Shown here: positions 25,275 through 35,885 of the stretch, piece after piece
Layout of the letters: every line of letters starts with the position of its first letter
How positions within the stretch are numbered: the first letter of the stretch is position 1
Origin: Microcoleus sp. FACHB-61
GTDB lineage: Bacteria; Cyanobacteriota; Cyanobacteriia; Cyanobacteriales; Microcoleaceae
Assembly: GCA_014695295.1 (NCBI GenBank)
Contig: JACJNY010000063.1
Span: forward strand, 1 to 64,000
Length of the DNA: 64,000 nt
Direction of reading: 5' to 3'
Notes under the pieces: model-generated
Databases searched by the model: none
What the model saw: only the letters and a program-made list of their open reading frames with translations
What the model was told of the DNA's origin: nothing
Made by a program: the position numbers and the translations under genes

Positions 25275-26402
25275 ATGAATTCCGAAAAAATGCTCATTTC
25301 TTTAGACGAGACTGTCGAGCGGGAAAGGCTCATTCATCAATCGGTATATGCTAAAAAATTGCGTCCGCTTCTACCGTCAGATGCCTTTGAACCCGATCCT
25401 AGCAAGTTAGCAATACTGTTAATCAATCTGGGAATTTTATTGCTGGGATGGGGAATTGCCGATTATCTCGATCGCTGGCCTGTGTATCTTTTATGGCTTT
25501 ACTTACCTTTAGCCGCGATTATGGGCAATAGTATCATAGTTTTGCTATTTAGCTCCCACGATTTGATGCACGGCAGCATTCAGAAAAAGTCGCGCCTGAC
25601 TTATCCGATCGCCTTTTTAGGGCTAAGTATGCTATTGATGCCACCTACTCAGTGGAAATCTCTGCACAACCTCGTACATCACAATAACACCAATTCTTTG
25701 GCAGACCCCGATCGCAATTACCTGTACCAGCAGCCGGATACTTGGGGAAAATGGATTCAAAATCTATTTGTACCCTCGGTGGAAGTCAATCCGCTGTGGT
25801 TAATGGTAGGAATGGCTGGATCGTGGACAGTGCATAATTTCCGCAACGTGTCCTCGGTACTGTTATTTAATGATAAATCTGTTGATTACGTACCGGCTGC
25901 CTTTACAGTTAGTCCTAAAGATAGATTGACGATAGCCCTGGAATGTGTAGGAATCTTAGGAATTCATCTCAGCGTCTTATTCTACCTAGAATTTAACCCG
26001 ATTAAAGTTGCTCTTGCCTACATTTTGCCGATCGCAATTGGTCATGCAGGAGCAATGTTTTATATCTATACCAACCACATGGGTTGCCAGATGACCGGCA
26101 TTAATGACCCGCTGATCAATAGTGCTTCGCTGCGGGTTCCTAAAATATTTGACCTGCTGCACTTTAATTTCTCTCACCACACAGAGCATCATATTTTCCC
26201 CAGCATCAACTCAGACTATTATCCGATGGTGCAAGAGTTGTTAGAAATTCATTATCCGGATCGCATGAATTTAATCGATGTTGGCCAAGCTTGGCGGTTG
26301 CTGATGCAAACCCCCCGACATTATCAAGATGAAGTAACCTTCACGGATTCCTCTGGTACAATGTCGGTGAATTGCTCGATCGCGGAACACTACAAAAGCT
26401 GA
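25275..26402 (+). CDS. Fatty acid desaturase-family membrane protein
   Basis: This 375-residue di-iron membrane oxidase inserts double bonds or oxygen into acyl chains. Three histidine boxes are clear: HDLMHG (His95/His99), HNLVHH (about 131-136) and HHTEHH near residue 300. At least four hydrophobic helices are present (for example ILLINLGILLLGWGIADYL and IIVLLFSSH). The third box lacks the extra Gln/His of b5-fused enzymes and there is no cytochrome b5 domain. It converges with the lipoxygenase gene (tail to tail, about 120 bases), and a CFA-synthase-like methyltransferase follows, suggesting a lipid-modification group. The positional specificity cannot be read from sequence; a hydroxylase or ketolase is an alternative. 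Confidence 0.85.
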   Translation: MNSEKMLISLDETVERERLIHQSVYAKKLRPLLPSDAFEPDPSKLAILLINLGILLLGWGIADYLDRWPVYLLWLYLPLAAIMGNSIIVLLFSSHDLMHGSIQKKSRLTYPIAFLGLSMLLMPPTQWKSLHNLVHHNNTNSLADPDRNYLYQQPDTWGKWIQNLFVPSVEVNPLWLMVGMAGSWTVHNFRNVSSVLLFNDKSVDYVPAAFTVSPKDRLTIALECVGILGIHLSVLFYLEFNPIKVALAYILPIAIGHAGAMFYIYTNHMGCQMTGINDPLINSASLRVPKIFDLLHFNFSHHTEHHIFPSINSDYYPMVQELLEIHYPDRMNLIDVGQAWRLLMQTPRHYQDEVTFTDSSGTMSVNCSIAEHYKS

Positions 26403-26523
26403 CTGAGAATGCGCATTCGATCTCACATCTTGTACCATGCTTAAGAACAGGCTTTTCGGCCTGTTCCACAAAGAATGAATTTTCTTGTGGGGTGGGCGGG
26501 ACGCCCGCCCCAAAAATACACTC

Positions 26524-28251
26524 CTACATACTGATGCTATTTAGCACCAAAGAAGGCTTGAGAGCAAAGTAAGGGATTACTCGTTTTTGATTATTGGCAT
26601 AAATCTTTTGTTCTGCCATATTCAAATTTTGCTGGAACTGTCTCGCTAGCAGTTCGATCGGGGTTCCCCCAAAAACTTCATCGAAGCTCATGCCGTAGAG
26701 ATCTCGGAAAGATTTATCGTAATAACCCAAACGGTCATATCGATAAGCTGACAAAATAAACAGAATTTCCAGTTGGTCAGCCGCTCGTTTGTACGGAGGA
26801 AGCAACTGTAAAATGTCCTTTTCCGTAATTACTTCTAGAGTACCTGAAGCGGTGATTCCAGGAATGTCCCGGTAGGCAGCCAAGGGCATATTGGCGGCAA
26901 AACTCATGTACTCATACTGGGGAAAATTGACTGCTGAATGCTGGGGGCCGCAGGTGAAAATTACAGTTGTGACAATTTCAATTAATTGTTGAACGGTGTT
27001 GATGCGCTGGGGCATTCCTTTGACTTTACCGCCTGTCTCAGAGGCTAATTCTTGGGCCCAGCTTTGCAGTTCCACATCTTGTGCGATCGCCTCATCCGTC
27101 GGGTAAAAGAATTTGAGATAGCCAGATACAAAGATTTCAATCGCATCCCAAAGCAGCAATCCATCATCTCGGTAAGGGTAGTGAGGAAGTTGGTTTGTGT
27201 CCTCCATTCCCCGATTTTTCAGTTCTGCGGGCAAGGAAAATTGATCGAGGCTCCATGTACTGCACGCCTCTCTAGTCAGTTCCATTGTCTCTGCCAAGGT
27301 ACCCCCTAGCAACTCATCAACGGGCCCGCCGGGAGCGATCAAGTGAGAACGCGCCAGATCGTTGTTGGTCAACATAAAGCGAAAGTGGGGTTTCAACAGC
27401 AGGCTAAGCGGATGATTTTTAGCCAACTGTCGGGCGGTGACGATCGCGATTGGTTCCATCACAAGATGAGTTCGACCTAAATGGGAACTCATTTCATGGT
27501 GATTAGCATCTGCCACTTGTACGCAGAGTTTCGCATACAGCCAATCGATAGGAGGATCGAATGGGGTATACAGATGGCTACCGGGTTTAGGATCTAGTTG
27601 AATGGCAATAGGTGTCATTTCACCGCGATCGCGGATTCCTGTCCACCGCCAAGCGAAAAAAGCCCGTGGTTTCGGCAAGTATTTTCTGCCTTTTTCATAG
27701 GTTCCTCCTGCAACTTTCGCAGGCGCGCGATAGTGTTCGTCAGTACCTGTATAATCGGCAATGTAAATGTTTTTGTCCTGTAACTCTTTGCGAAGATCGA
27801 ATAATGGCTGCAAACAGCAAAGTTGTGTCAGTGTTTCTGCCCGCAGGTCGTCCTGATCTAACAGGCGAAGCACCATCGGATTTGCTCCAGACAGGCGCTG
27901 TTCAGCAAAAGAGCGATCGGTTTGGTAGATCTTTGCAACTTGAGGTAGCGGCAGCAGAGTAAAAAAGTCTTCATAGTCTTGGAGATCGTCAAGAGGATCG
28001 AGAAAAGCTCTCGAATCCGCTGCCAACATATTTGCTGGAAGTTCCGATGTTGCTAATATCCGTTCTGCAATATACTTACTCGAAAAATTTTCGACTGCTG
28101 GCACATTTTTTAATAATGCCAAAGGTGATAAACTTTCATAGTCAAACTGATAAGCTTGTTGCTGACGATTCAAGGAATCGCGGCGCTGCTCTTGGTTCGG
28201 ATCGTTTTGAGGAAGAGAAGGTTTCATATGGTCTACCATTGTATAAATCAA
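26524..28251 (-). CDS. Lipoxygenase
   Basis: This non-heme iron dioxygenase adds oxygen to polyunsaturated fatty acids. The iron ligands are present: His252 and His257 (HHEMSSHLGRTH), His438 and Asn442 (QHSAVNFPQYEY). The last ligand is normally the carboxylate of a C-terminal Ile; here the chain ends NSISM, with Met575. The length of about 570 residues matches bacterial mini-lipoxygenases lacking the PLAT domain. ATGs at 28251, 28236 and 28227 are possible starts. No signal peptide is seen. With the desaturase and the methyltransferase it forms a plausible oxylipin pathway; the product and regiospecificity are unknown. Confidence 0.92.
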   Translation of the reverse strand: MIYTMVDHMKPSLPQNDPNQEQRRDSLNRQQQAYQFDYESLSPLALLKNVPAVENFSSKYIAERILATSELPANMLAADSRAFLDPLDDLQDYEDFFTLLPLPQVAKIYQTDRSFAEQRLSGANPMVLRLLDQDDLRAETLTQLCCLQPLFDLRKELQDKNIYIADYTGTDEHYRAPAKVAGGTYEKGRKYLPKPRAFFAWRWTGIRDRGEMTPIAIQLDPKPGSHLYTPFDPPIDWLYAKLCVQVADANHHEMSSHLGRTHLVMEPIAIVTARQLAKNHPLSLLLKPHFRFMLTNNDLARSHLIAPGGPVDELLGGTLAETMELTREACSTWSLDQFSLPAELKNRGMEDTNQLPHYPYRDDGLLLWDAIEIFVSGYLKFFYPTDEAIAQDVELQSWAQELASETGGKVKGMPQRINTVQQLIEIVTTVIFTCGPQHSAVNFPQYEYMSFAANMPLAAYRDIPGITASGTLEVITEKDILQLLPPYKRAADQLEILFILSAYRYDRLGYYDKSFRDLYGMSFDEVFGGTPIELLARQFQQNLNMAEQKIYANNQKRVIPYFALKPSLVLNSISM

Positions 28252-28585
28252 CCCTTTTTTTGTAGTAAAAGGTCGGATACCATCACTACCGATTGAGGAT
28301 GGACTTTAAAAAGTATTGTGTCCCTACAATAGGGCTGGATATATTCATTGTTCGCAAATCGATAATCTTATTCCGGACTTTTTTAAACTCAGACAAATTC
28401 TTTAAAAAAAGGTAACACTTCTCGATCGCCCTAAATCCACATAGCGCTGTTTCAGTCTCAGGATAATTAAAGTTTTGTCGGTGGGTTCCCCTCTGTCCGT
28501 CCCCGATCGCGGTTCCGGGCAACCACAGGTAGATTTACCCGTGACACAGCCACGAGAGATGTATTCCCAAACTCTGCCTGGGAAC

Positions 28586-28616
28586 AAAAAAAGGGCAACC
28601 ACGGAGGATTGCCCTT
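28586..28616 (-). terminator. Rho-independent terminator of the methyltransferase gene
   Basis: On the minus strand, AAGGGCAA (28616-28609) pairs with TTGCCCTT (28598-28591), separated by a 10-base loop, and is followed by a run of seven T. It lies 22 bases after the stop at 28639. Confidence 0.85.
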
Positions 28617-28638
28617 AGGTCGAAGCTAATATTAGCGA

Positions 28639-29772
28639 TTAGGCATGAGTCATTAAATATTGACCGTTGCCGTTATATTCACCATCGCAACTCGCGAAAT
28701 TAGCCACAAACCAAATCAAGTAAAACCGCCAAATGCGGCGAAATTTGGCATAGTCGATGCCGTAGTCTAAATCTTTGACTATTGGCTGAGAATCGTCAAA
28801 GTTTTTCAGCCAGTTAGCAAAGGTTGTGGAGTAATTGTATCCATTGAGATACCATGTATTAATGGTTTTGAGGTCTTTGTTGTGACTGGGAACGGCATCG
28901 TATTTCCAGTAACGGCCGTGGGGGAAAATGTATTTGTGGGTGAAAACGCTGGATATATTGTTGGGAGTGCGAACTGTGATGATGTGAATGAAAACTTTGC
29001 CGTTATCCTTCAGGAAAGAGGCGAGCTTTTGGAAAGCTTGCGTTAAATTGCCTACATGACAAAAAACGCCTATCGAAAGAATTTTGTCAAATTTTGTCTC
29101 AAATTGGGCGTCGTTCAAATCACCTTCATATAGGGTAAATCGACCTGAACTGAGGTAGCTTTCGGGGTCTTGCATCTTGTGCCGCATATATTCGCATTGC
29201 TGGTGGCTCAAGTTAATCCCGGTAAAGGTGACATTGGGGAATTTGGAAAGAATGTAATTGGGAACGCAACCCCAACCGCAGCCAAAGTCTAAAATTCGCT
29301 CGCCATCCTGAATGTCTAGCTTCTCAATCACATCATCAATCATGTGCATTTGCGATTGTTCAAGGTTGGCGGCTCCTTTTTCCCACAACCCCATGCTGTA
29401 TTTAGGATAAATGAGTTTGCCGTCGCCTAACATGGGATTCAGCATTGCTTGAGGCAAGTCGTACTGAATTTTCATTAAATCCCGGGGCCCTTCGGCGGTA
29501 CGATCTGTTTCTGTTAGTACCCATTCGTAGGGCGCAAGCAGGGACGGAAAATGCTTAAAAAAGACGGGCATACAGGTATCAAAAAGCGATCGCAAGACAG
29601 CATCCGGTACTTCTAAGCCGTTGATGTAAGACTCTGCTACTGCCATTTGCACCGTGTTAACTGCACTGACTGCGAGGCGGGTTGCTCCGTAGGCGATCGG
29701 ACTTTTGCTATGCACATCTCCCACGATGGGAATGTGCTTTTCGATGTTTTGTAGGGCTGTTGATGAACTCAT
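28639..29772 (-). CDS. CFA-synthase-like SAM-dependent methyltransferase
   Basis: The 377-residue protein belongs to the cyclopropane-fatty-acid synthase family. The SAM-binding motif I is ILDFGCGWG near residue 150, followed by GINLSHQQ and an EGDLND acidic turn. N- and C-terminal parts resemble the coclaurine N-methyltransferase-like branch of this family. An N-terminal helical extension of about 110 residues precedes the Rossmann fold. Expected chemistry is methyl transfer from SAM to an unsaturated acyl chain, or N-methylation of a small amine; sequence alone does not decide. It follows the lipoxygenase gene on the same strand by about 390 bases and ends in a clear terminator. Confidence 0.75.
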   Translation of the reverse strand: MSSSTALQNIEKHIPIVGDVHSKSPIAYGATRLAVSAVNTVQMAVAESYINGLEVPDAVLRSLFDTCMPVFFKHFPSLLAPYEWVLTETDRTAEGPRDLMKIQYDLPQAMLNPMLGDGKLIYPKYSMGLWEKGAANLEQSQMHMIDDVIEKLDIQDGERILDFGCGWGCVPNYILSKFPNVTFTGINLSHQQCEYMRHKMQDPESYLSSGRFTLYEGDLNDAQFETKFDKILSIGVFCHVGNLTQAFQKLASFLKDNGKVFIHIITVRTPNNISSVFTHKYIFPHGRYWKYDAVPSHNKDLKTINTWYLNGYNYSTTFANWLKNFDDSQPIVKDLDYGIDYAKFRRIWRFYLIWFVANFASCDGEYNGNGQYLMTHA

Positions 29773-30338
29773 GGTTATACGGGTTTTAAAGATGCTGCTA
29801 TTCTATCTCACCAAAATTGGCTGGTCGTTACAGAGCCAAAAAGCTGAAACTATTGCCAAGTAAGGTTTGCAAAGCAAAACTCCCCAAACTCCTAAAAATA
29901 TAAGGCGGTTGAAGGGGATTTGATAACGGATTTATACGGCTTTGGGCGATCTTTATTTTATTAAGAATTATGTCAGTGCATTTGAGATTTGAGATTTGAG
30001 ATTTTAGATTAACTCCACAGCTTGAATGGGGGTACTTTCACGGTGCGATGGCAATTTTAGTGCTGAGTTATACCATTTTAAATTTTAGAGTTGAGATTTT
30101 AGAATTGAGAATAAATGATGAGCTAAGAGGTGGGCTCTTGTCTAGAGTTGCATTTTTTTTTAAACTGGTTTCATTTTGACGGTTGAGCTGACGAAACGAG
30201 AAGCAAGTGCCGATCGCGACTTATAGTTAAGGAATCAGGGGATGCAGAAAAGATGCCGAGACACCGGGTTTGCATACAAATTAGCTGCAATAACAGATGT
30301 CCGCGAGATTCCTCGCTAATTAGCTAGATGCCCCACAT
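29773..30338. repeat. 566-base intergenic region with TTTGAGA/TTTTAGA repeats
   Basis: STRR-type heptamers occur at about 29981-30010 (TTTGAGA x3 then TTTTAGA). No gene can be supported. Promoters for both divergent neighbours must lie here, but I see no distinct boxes. Confidence 0.6.
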
Positions 30339-31373
30339 ATGCCACAGATTCACTATCTCCCGGACGATCGCACGATCGAGATAGACGACGACGATATAAT
30401 TCTGGAAGCTTCGCTGCGTGCAGGCATTCCCCACACCCACATCTGCGGCGGTAGTGCCCGGTGTTCGACTTGTCGCGTATTGATTGTCGAAGGTTTAGAA
30501 TTTTGTTCTCCGCGCACTTCGCCGGAAGAGGATCTCGCGAAAAAATTGCGCCTAGAGCCGGAAATTAGGCTAGCTTGTCAGACACAGGTTGCCGGCGGCA
30601 AGGTGATTTTGCGCCGACTGGCGATCGATTCTGAAGACTTGGAATCATTTAACGACCAAATGGCGGGAAAGTCAATTTCTCCTCCTGTGGGGCAAGAGAA
30701 AAAGATTGCGATTTTGTTTGCGGATATTCGAGGATTTACTGCGTTTGCAGAATCGCTCTTGCCCTACGATGTAATTTATATTTTAAATCGCTATTTCCAA
30801 AAAATGGGTTATGCGATCAACCGCAACGGCGGGATGATCAATAATTACATGGGAGATGGTTTTATGGCGCTGTTTGGGTTAGAAAATTCAGACAAGGCGG
30901 CGGAACAAGCGGTGAGGGCTGGGGTGGAGATGCTGGAGGAACTAGAGAAACTCAATCCCTATTTTGAAACTTTATACCGTCATCGTTTGCGGATTGGGAT
31001 TGGCATTCACTGCGGCTGGGTGGTTGTGGGAAATTTGGGCGCGTCGAAGAGTCAGACGGTGACGGCGATCGGGGATGCGGTGAATTTTGCGAGCCGGATT
31101 GAAGCTGCGAACAAGCAAGTAGGAACAAGTTTATTGATTTCCGAGGAGACTTATCAGGAAGTGAAAGAATTGGCGATCGTCAATCAGTGCGTATCAGTGC
31201 AAATTCCGGGGAAAAGTGGCGAATATCCGCTGTATGAAGTAGTCGGGATGCCGCCGCTGCCCGTGGAAATCGAAGCAGTTTCTGAGGTAAGGGAAGGTTC
31301 TATCTGGCAAAATTTTGTCAATAAGTTGCTGGCTTTGTATGCTGTGGTGTACAATTGGATTAGGGAAATATAG
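30339..31373 (+). CDS. Ferredoxin-adenylate cyclase fusion
   Basis: Residues 1-95 form a 2Fe-2S ferredoxin domain with ligands Cys36, Cys42, Cys45 and Cys80 (CGGSARCSTC, RLACQ). Residues 120-310 form a class III nucleotide cyclase catalytic domain: metal Asp129 in LFADIRGFT, Asp173 in NYMGDGFMALFG, and GDAVNFASRIE carrying the transition-state Asn and Arg. It should convert ATP to cAMP with activity gated by the redox state of the cluster; the fusion is visible, the gating is inference. A hydrophobic C-terminal tail (LLALYAVVYNWI) may dock to membrane. It stands alone after a gene-free stretch. Confidence 0.9.
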   Translation: MPQIHYLPDDRTIEIDDDDIILEASLRAGIPHTHICGGSARCSTCRVLIVEGLEFCSPRTSPEEDLAKKLRLEPEIRLACQTQVAGGKVILRRLAIDSEDLESFNDQMAGKSISPPVGQEKKIAILFADIRGFTAFAESLLPYDVIYILNRYFQKMGYAINRNGGMINNYMGDGFMALFGLENSDKAAEQAVRAGVEMLEELEKLNPYFETLYRHRLRIGIGIHCGWVVVGNLGASKSQTVTAIGDAVNFASRIEAANKQVGTSLLISEETYQEVKELAIVNQCVSVQIPGKSGEYPLYEVVGMPPLPVEIEAVSEVREGSIWQNFVNKLLALYAVVYNWIREI

Positions 31374-31600
31374 AATTAAAACAGTGAGTTTTTTTTAACA
31401 GCTATACGAATACTTAAGCAAATAATTTTATGAGGAGTTTGAGTCTGATAATGCGTTCATATCTGCCATTAATTTAGTTGAAATCGCCCTTGTGGATTTT
31501 AATATGGCTAATTCCGCGACGCTTTGGGTTTAAGGGATATCGAACTTTGGTCTTGCAAACTTCTGCGGTGTTTGCTGAACCATAAAATTAAGAAATCATC

Positions 31601-32044
31601 ATGGAACATATTGTTCGTAAGTATGAAGATAAAGATTTAAACGATGTCTTGTCCTCTTGGGAAAGTGCATCAAGGATGGCGCATCCTTTTTTAACAAAAG
31701 AATTCATAGAACAAGAGCGTTACAATATTCCTAATATATATTTACCAAAGGCAGAAACGTGGGTTGTTGAACAAAAAGGGCAGGTTATCGGCTTCATAGC
31801 CTTACTCGGTAACGAAGTGGGGGGGATATTCGTGAAGCCGGAGTTCCACGGTACCGGTGCCGGCAGGGCATTGATGGATCATGCACAGAAATTACGCGGT
31901 GACTTGGAAGTTGAAGTATTCAAAGCAAACTCCATCGGTCGGAAGTTCTACGGAAGCTATGGCTTTAAAATGGTAAGTGAAAAAGTTCACGAACAAACCG
32001 GCAACGAATTGCTGCGGCTCAAATTCACTGCCGACAACGCATAG
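31601..32044 (+). CDS. GNAT-family N-acetyltransferase
   Basis: The 147-residue protein has the GNAT fold: strand-helix opening IVRKYEDKDLNDVLSSWESAS, core strand QVIGFIALLGNEVGGIFVKPE, the acetyl-CoA loop HGTGAGRALMDHA, and the C-terminal NSIGRKFYGSYGFKMV. It transfers acetyl from acetyl-CoA to an unknown amine. The pattern is close to YjaB/YhbS-type small acetyltransferases. The next gene begins a few bases later (or at 32129), so the two could be co-transcribed. Confidence 0.85.
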   Translation: MEHIVRKYEDKDLNDVLSSWESASRMAHPFLTKEFIEQERYNIPNIYLPKAETWVVEQKGQVIGFIALLGNEVGGIFVKPEFHGTGAGRALMDHAQKLRGDLEVEVFKANSIGRKFYGSYGFKMVSEKVHEQTGNELLRLKFTADNA

Positions 32045-32128
32045 CCGATGATGAACGTTCAACTCCGAAGTCACACACTACCTTTTCCCCGCGAGGGGAC
32101 TGAAACTTTAATACAGAACTTCTTTACT

Positions 32129-32584
32129 ATGTTGTCAAATACGAATTCAGAGTACGACTTATTACTACAACGGGCGATCGCGATCGCAGCAAAAGCTCAT
32201 GAGGGGCAGGTTGATAAGGCAGGCAACCCCTATCTCGATCATCCGCTATTTGTGATGGAAAATGTAAATTCTATACAGCAGAAAATCGTAGCCGTTCTAC
32301 ACGATGCGGTCGAAGATTCTGAACTTACACTTGAGCAACTTAGAAGCGAAGGCTTCCCTGAAGTTCTAGTCTCGGCGATCGCGGCGATTACCAAAATAGA
32401 AGGAGAAGCTTATGCAGCTTATTTAGAGCGTGTGATTGCCAACCCGATCGCACTGCGAGTCAAGATCGCTGATGTTACTCATAACCTTGATATTCGCCGC
32501 ATCGCCAATCCCACAGAGGCAGATTTTCAACGCATTGCAAGATACAAAAAAGTCCTCAGTCAGTTGCGTGCAGCTTTAAAATAA
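32129..32584 (+). CDS. HD-domain phosphohydrolase
   Basis: This 151-residue HD protein has AAKAHEGQVDKAGNPYLDHP, VAVLHDAVEDSELTLEQL, ITKIEGEAYAAYLERV and KIADVTHNLDIRR. These are the metal-binding His and His-Asp pairs of the (p)ppGpp hydrolase-like branch (SpoT/MESH1). The start at 32129 (MLSNTNSEYDLL) is preferred, as the longer reading begins in the GNAT gene's 3' context. It probably hydrolyses a nucleotide alarmone or another phosphorylated small molecule; the substrate is not shown by the sequence. Confidence 0.75.
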   Translation: MLSNTNSEYDLLLQRAIAIAAKAHEGQVDKAGNPYLDHPLFVMENVNSIQQKIVAVLHDAVEDSELTLEQLRSEGFPEVLVSAIAAITKIEGEAYAAYLERVIANPIALRVKIADVTHNLDIRRIANPTEADFQRIARYKKVLSQLRAALK

Positions 32585-32663
32585 TTATTTTTTATTAAAT
32601 AAACTGAAAATAGGTAAATTCAGCCTAATTAATTTCAGTTCAAATACGCTAAGAGACATAAAT

Positions 32664-32751
32664 TTAACCGCAGATATCCGCGTTCATCGTGGCACAGGCA
32701 TCTTGCCTGTGCGATATCTAGGCATCTTGCCTGGGCGATATCTGCGGTTAA
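32664..32751. repeat. Palindromic element with TTAACCGCAGATATC ends
   Basis: Perfect 15-bp inverted repeats (32664-32678 and 32737-32751) enclose a direct repeat of GGCATCTTGCCTGGGCGATATCT-type units. It belongs to the common GCGTTCATCTGCGGTTAA word family seen also at about 58652-58686 and 62088-62107. Confidence 0.7.
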
Positions 32752-32766
32752 AAAAATCCCGAAATC

Positions 32767-33922
<1,156 letters not shown>

Positions 33923-33944
33923 TACGAGCCAATTATCTCCAACC

Positions 33945-34006
33945 TAGGGTGCGTCAGCCCATATCTGATTCATTATGAATAAGATAATCGTAGTTGACGC
34001 ACCCTA
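33945..34006. repeat. Small palindromic element, TAGGGTGCGTCA ends
   Basis: The 62-bp element has perfect 12-bp inverted ends, TAGGGTGCGTCA and TGACGCACCCTA. It abuts the start of the next gene (34010), so it probably carries or replaces part of that gene's leader. Confidence 0.8.
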
Positions 34007-34009
34007 CTT

Positions 34010-34603
34010 ATGAAGACTCCCAGCCACGCTATTATCAATCTCGCAATTCTTGGCAAACCGCAACTGCCGCAAGCTAATCTAATTATTGCGATCGGCGGAA
34101 TTTTGCCGGATATTCCGATATTTTTATTTTACTTTTGGGCGAAATACATTGCTCGCTTGCCCGAAGGTACAATTTGGTCAAAAGCATATTATGAGCCTTT
34201 TTTCCAGAATGTTGTTGCTCTGTTTCATTCCATTCCCCTTGCGGTTATTGGTTGGTTAATTGCTTATTACTTCGGCTGGCCAAGCGTGCAAATTCTGTTT
34301 ATTAGCATGATACTGCACTCTCTGGGAGATTTGCCTGTCCACAATGACGACGCTCACCGGCACTTTTTTCCGTTCAGCAATTACCGTTTTATCAGCCCGT
34401 TTTCTTATTGGGATAGGAAGCACTACGGTTCAATTGTTTCTTTGGTTGAAATGTTGTTAGTGCTGCTGTCAACTTTCCGGGTTTTTGGTTTTGTTAATTC
34501 TTATGTTGGAAAAACGTTATTGATTTTGGTGAATTGCTTTTACTGGATTGGATATGTGTATTTTTCCGCTCGTGCTTGGTTAAAATTCACTTCCGAAAGA
34601 TGA
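34010..34603 (+). CDS. Integral membrane protein of YdjM/metal-hydrolase-like type
   Basis: The 197-residue protein has about four to five hydrophobic helices (PQANLIIAIGGILPDIPIFLFYF, LAVIGWLIAYYFGW, ILFISMILHSLGDL, LVEMLLVLLSTFRVFGF). Conserved His and Asp residues sit at membrane boundaries: HAIINLAI, GILPDIP, HSLGDLPVHNDDAHRH. This pattern is seen in YdjM-like inner-membrane putative metal-dependent hydrolases. The start immediately follows the palindromic element. The substrate is unknown. Confidence 0.65.
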   Translation: MKTPSHAIINLAILGKPQLPQANLIIAIGGILPDIPIFLFYFWAKYIARLPEGTIWSKAYYEPFFQNVVALFHSIPLAVIGWLIAYYFGWPSVQILFISMILHSLGDLPVHNDDAHRHFFPFSNYRFISPFSYWDRKHYGSIVSLVEMLLVLLSTFRVFGFVNSYVGKTLLILVNCFYWIGYVYFSARAWLKFTSER

Positions 34604-34810
34604 AGTAAGCCACTACGCATATAAATTGCTTGCTTTCGGGAGGCGGGAGAGGGCCAGAGGCAGAGAATTGCCCAATTAAGCTCGCTCAGCATTTAAATTG
34701 CACGTCAAGAAATAATCAAATTAAATACACAACAGCTTACTAATTACCAATTAGTAATTACCAATTCTCAATTTACCATTTCCAATTTCTAATTTCCAAT
34801 TTCCCGATCG

Positions 34811-35701
34811 CTAACTGCGCCGAATGTTAAAACAGCACCAATCTTGGCGCTTCCATAGAGTAGCCACAATCCAGCCGTGCTGTTCGAGAGTGTCAGCAAT
34901 TGGTTTAGCTTGGTCGAGCAAAATTCCGCTGAGCACGGCCCAAGTAGTGGGTTTGCTAATTGCAGTGAACTGCGGTATCAAATCAATGATTACTTCTGCT
35001 AAAATGTTGCACATCAAACCGTCGATCGGCTCATCTACCATTTCTTTCAAGCGATCGATACTGCCGAGCTCTGCAACCAACTGGTGAGAATTAACGCGGT
35101 TGAGTAGTCTGTTGCTAATGGTCGATCGCACAGCCAAAGGATCTGTATCCAAAGCATAAACTTTTGTAGCGCCCAACAACACCGCGCCGATCGACAAAAT
35201 ACCCGATCCGCAGCCGATATCGGCAACGATGCACTTGCTGTCATCAAAACCGAGACGCATTTCCAGCGACTCCAGACAAAGTTGAGTAGTGGCGTGAGCA
35301 CCGGTACCGAAGGCCACACCGGGATCTAAACGCAAAATGACGCGATCGGTATCAGTCGGTAGGGGCAGCCAGGCCGGATTAATTAAAAAGCGATCGCCCA
35401 CTTCTTGAGGCTGCCAGTGCTGCTTCCAAGTGCTGCCCCAGTCTTCCTCTTCAATCAAATCCCACTGCATCGCAGGTAGGGGCAAACCTGCACACAGAGC
35501 ATCTTGGCGCAGCCACAGAGACAGAGCGGCCAAATCCAGCAATCCTGCCTGTTCTTCGGGCAAATAAGCCGACATCAGGCAGGAATTGCTTTTGAGCTCA
35601 GTAGCAGTTCCCCGACAGCTAAATCGTTCCAGACGCCAAAAGATGATATCTTCCAGCGCCGGATCGCAAAGAATTCTAATTTCCCACCAGCTATGTGCCA
35701 T
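34811..35701 (-). CDS. prmA: Ribosomal protein L11 methyltransferase
   Basis: PrmA trimethylates ribosomal protein L11 with SAM. The 296-residue protein has the N-terminal L11-binding part ([19 protein letters not shown]), the linker [32 protein letters not shown], the SAM motif [19 protein letters not shown], and the active-site region [13 protein letters not shown]. All are typical, with no missing residue seen. It is upstream of serA's 3' side on the same strand, separated by heptamer repeats. Confidence 0.93.
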   Translation of the reverse strand: MAHSWWEIRILCDPALEDIIFWRLERFSCRGTATELKSNSCLMSAYLPEEQAGLLDLAALSLWLRQDALCAGLPLPAMQWDLIEEEDWGSTWKQHWQPQEVGDRFLINPAWLPLPTDTDRVILRLDPGVAFGTGAHATTQLCLESLEMRLGFDDSKCIVADIGCGSGILSIGAVLLGATKVYALDTDPLAVRSTISNRLLNRVNSHQLVAELGSIDRLKEMVDEPIDGLMCNILAEVIIDLIPQFTAISKPTTWAVLSGILLDQAKPIADTLEQHGWIVATLWKRQDWCCFNIRRS

Positions 35702-35706
35702 AACGA

Positions 35707-35737
35707 TTTTAGATTTTAGATTTTAGATTTTAGATTG
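35707..35737. repeat. TTTTAGA heptamer tandem repeat
   Basis: Four and a bit TTTTAGA units directly upstream of the prmA start codon, identical in unit to the tract at 15509. Confidence 0.85.
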
Positions 35738-35885
35738 GCCCAGGGGAACTGGAGACTGGGAACTGGGGAGTGAGGAATGAGGATTGGCTAATAGAAAAAT
35801 TCCCGCTTTCTTGCCAATTACCAATGATCAATTACCCATTACCAATTATCAGTCCTTGCATCCAAAATCTAAACTCCAAAATCCG

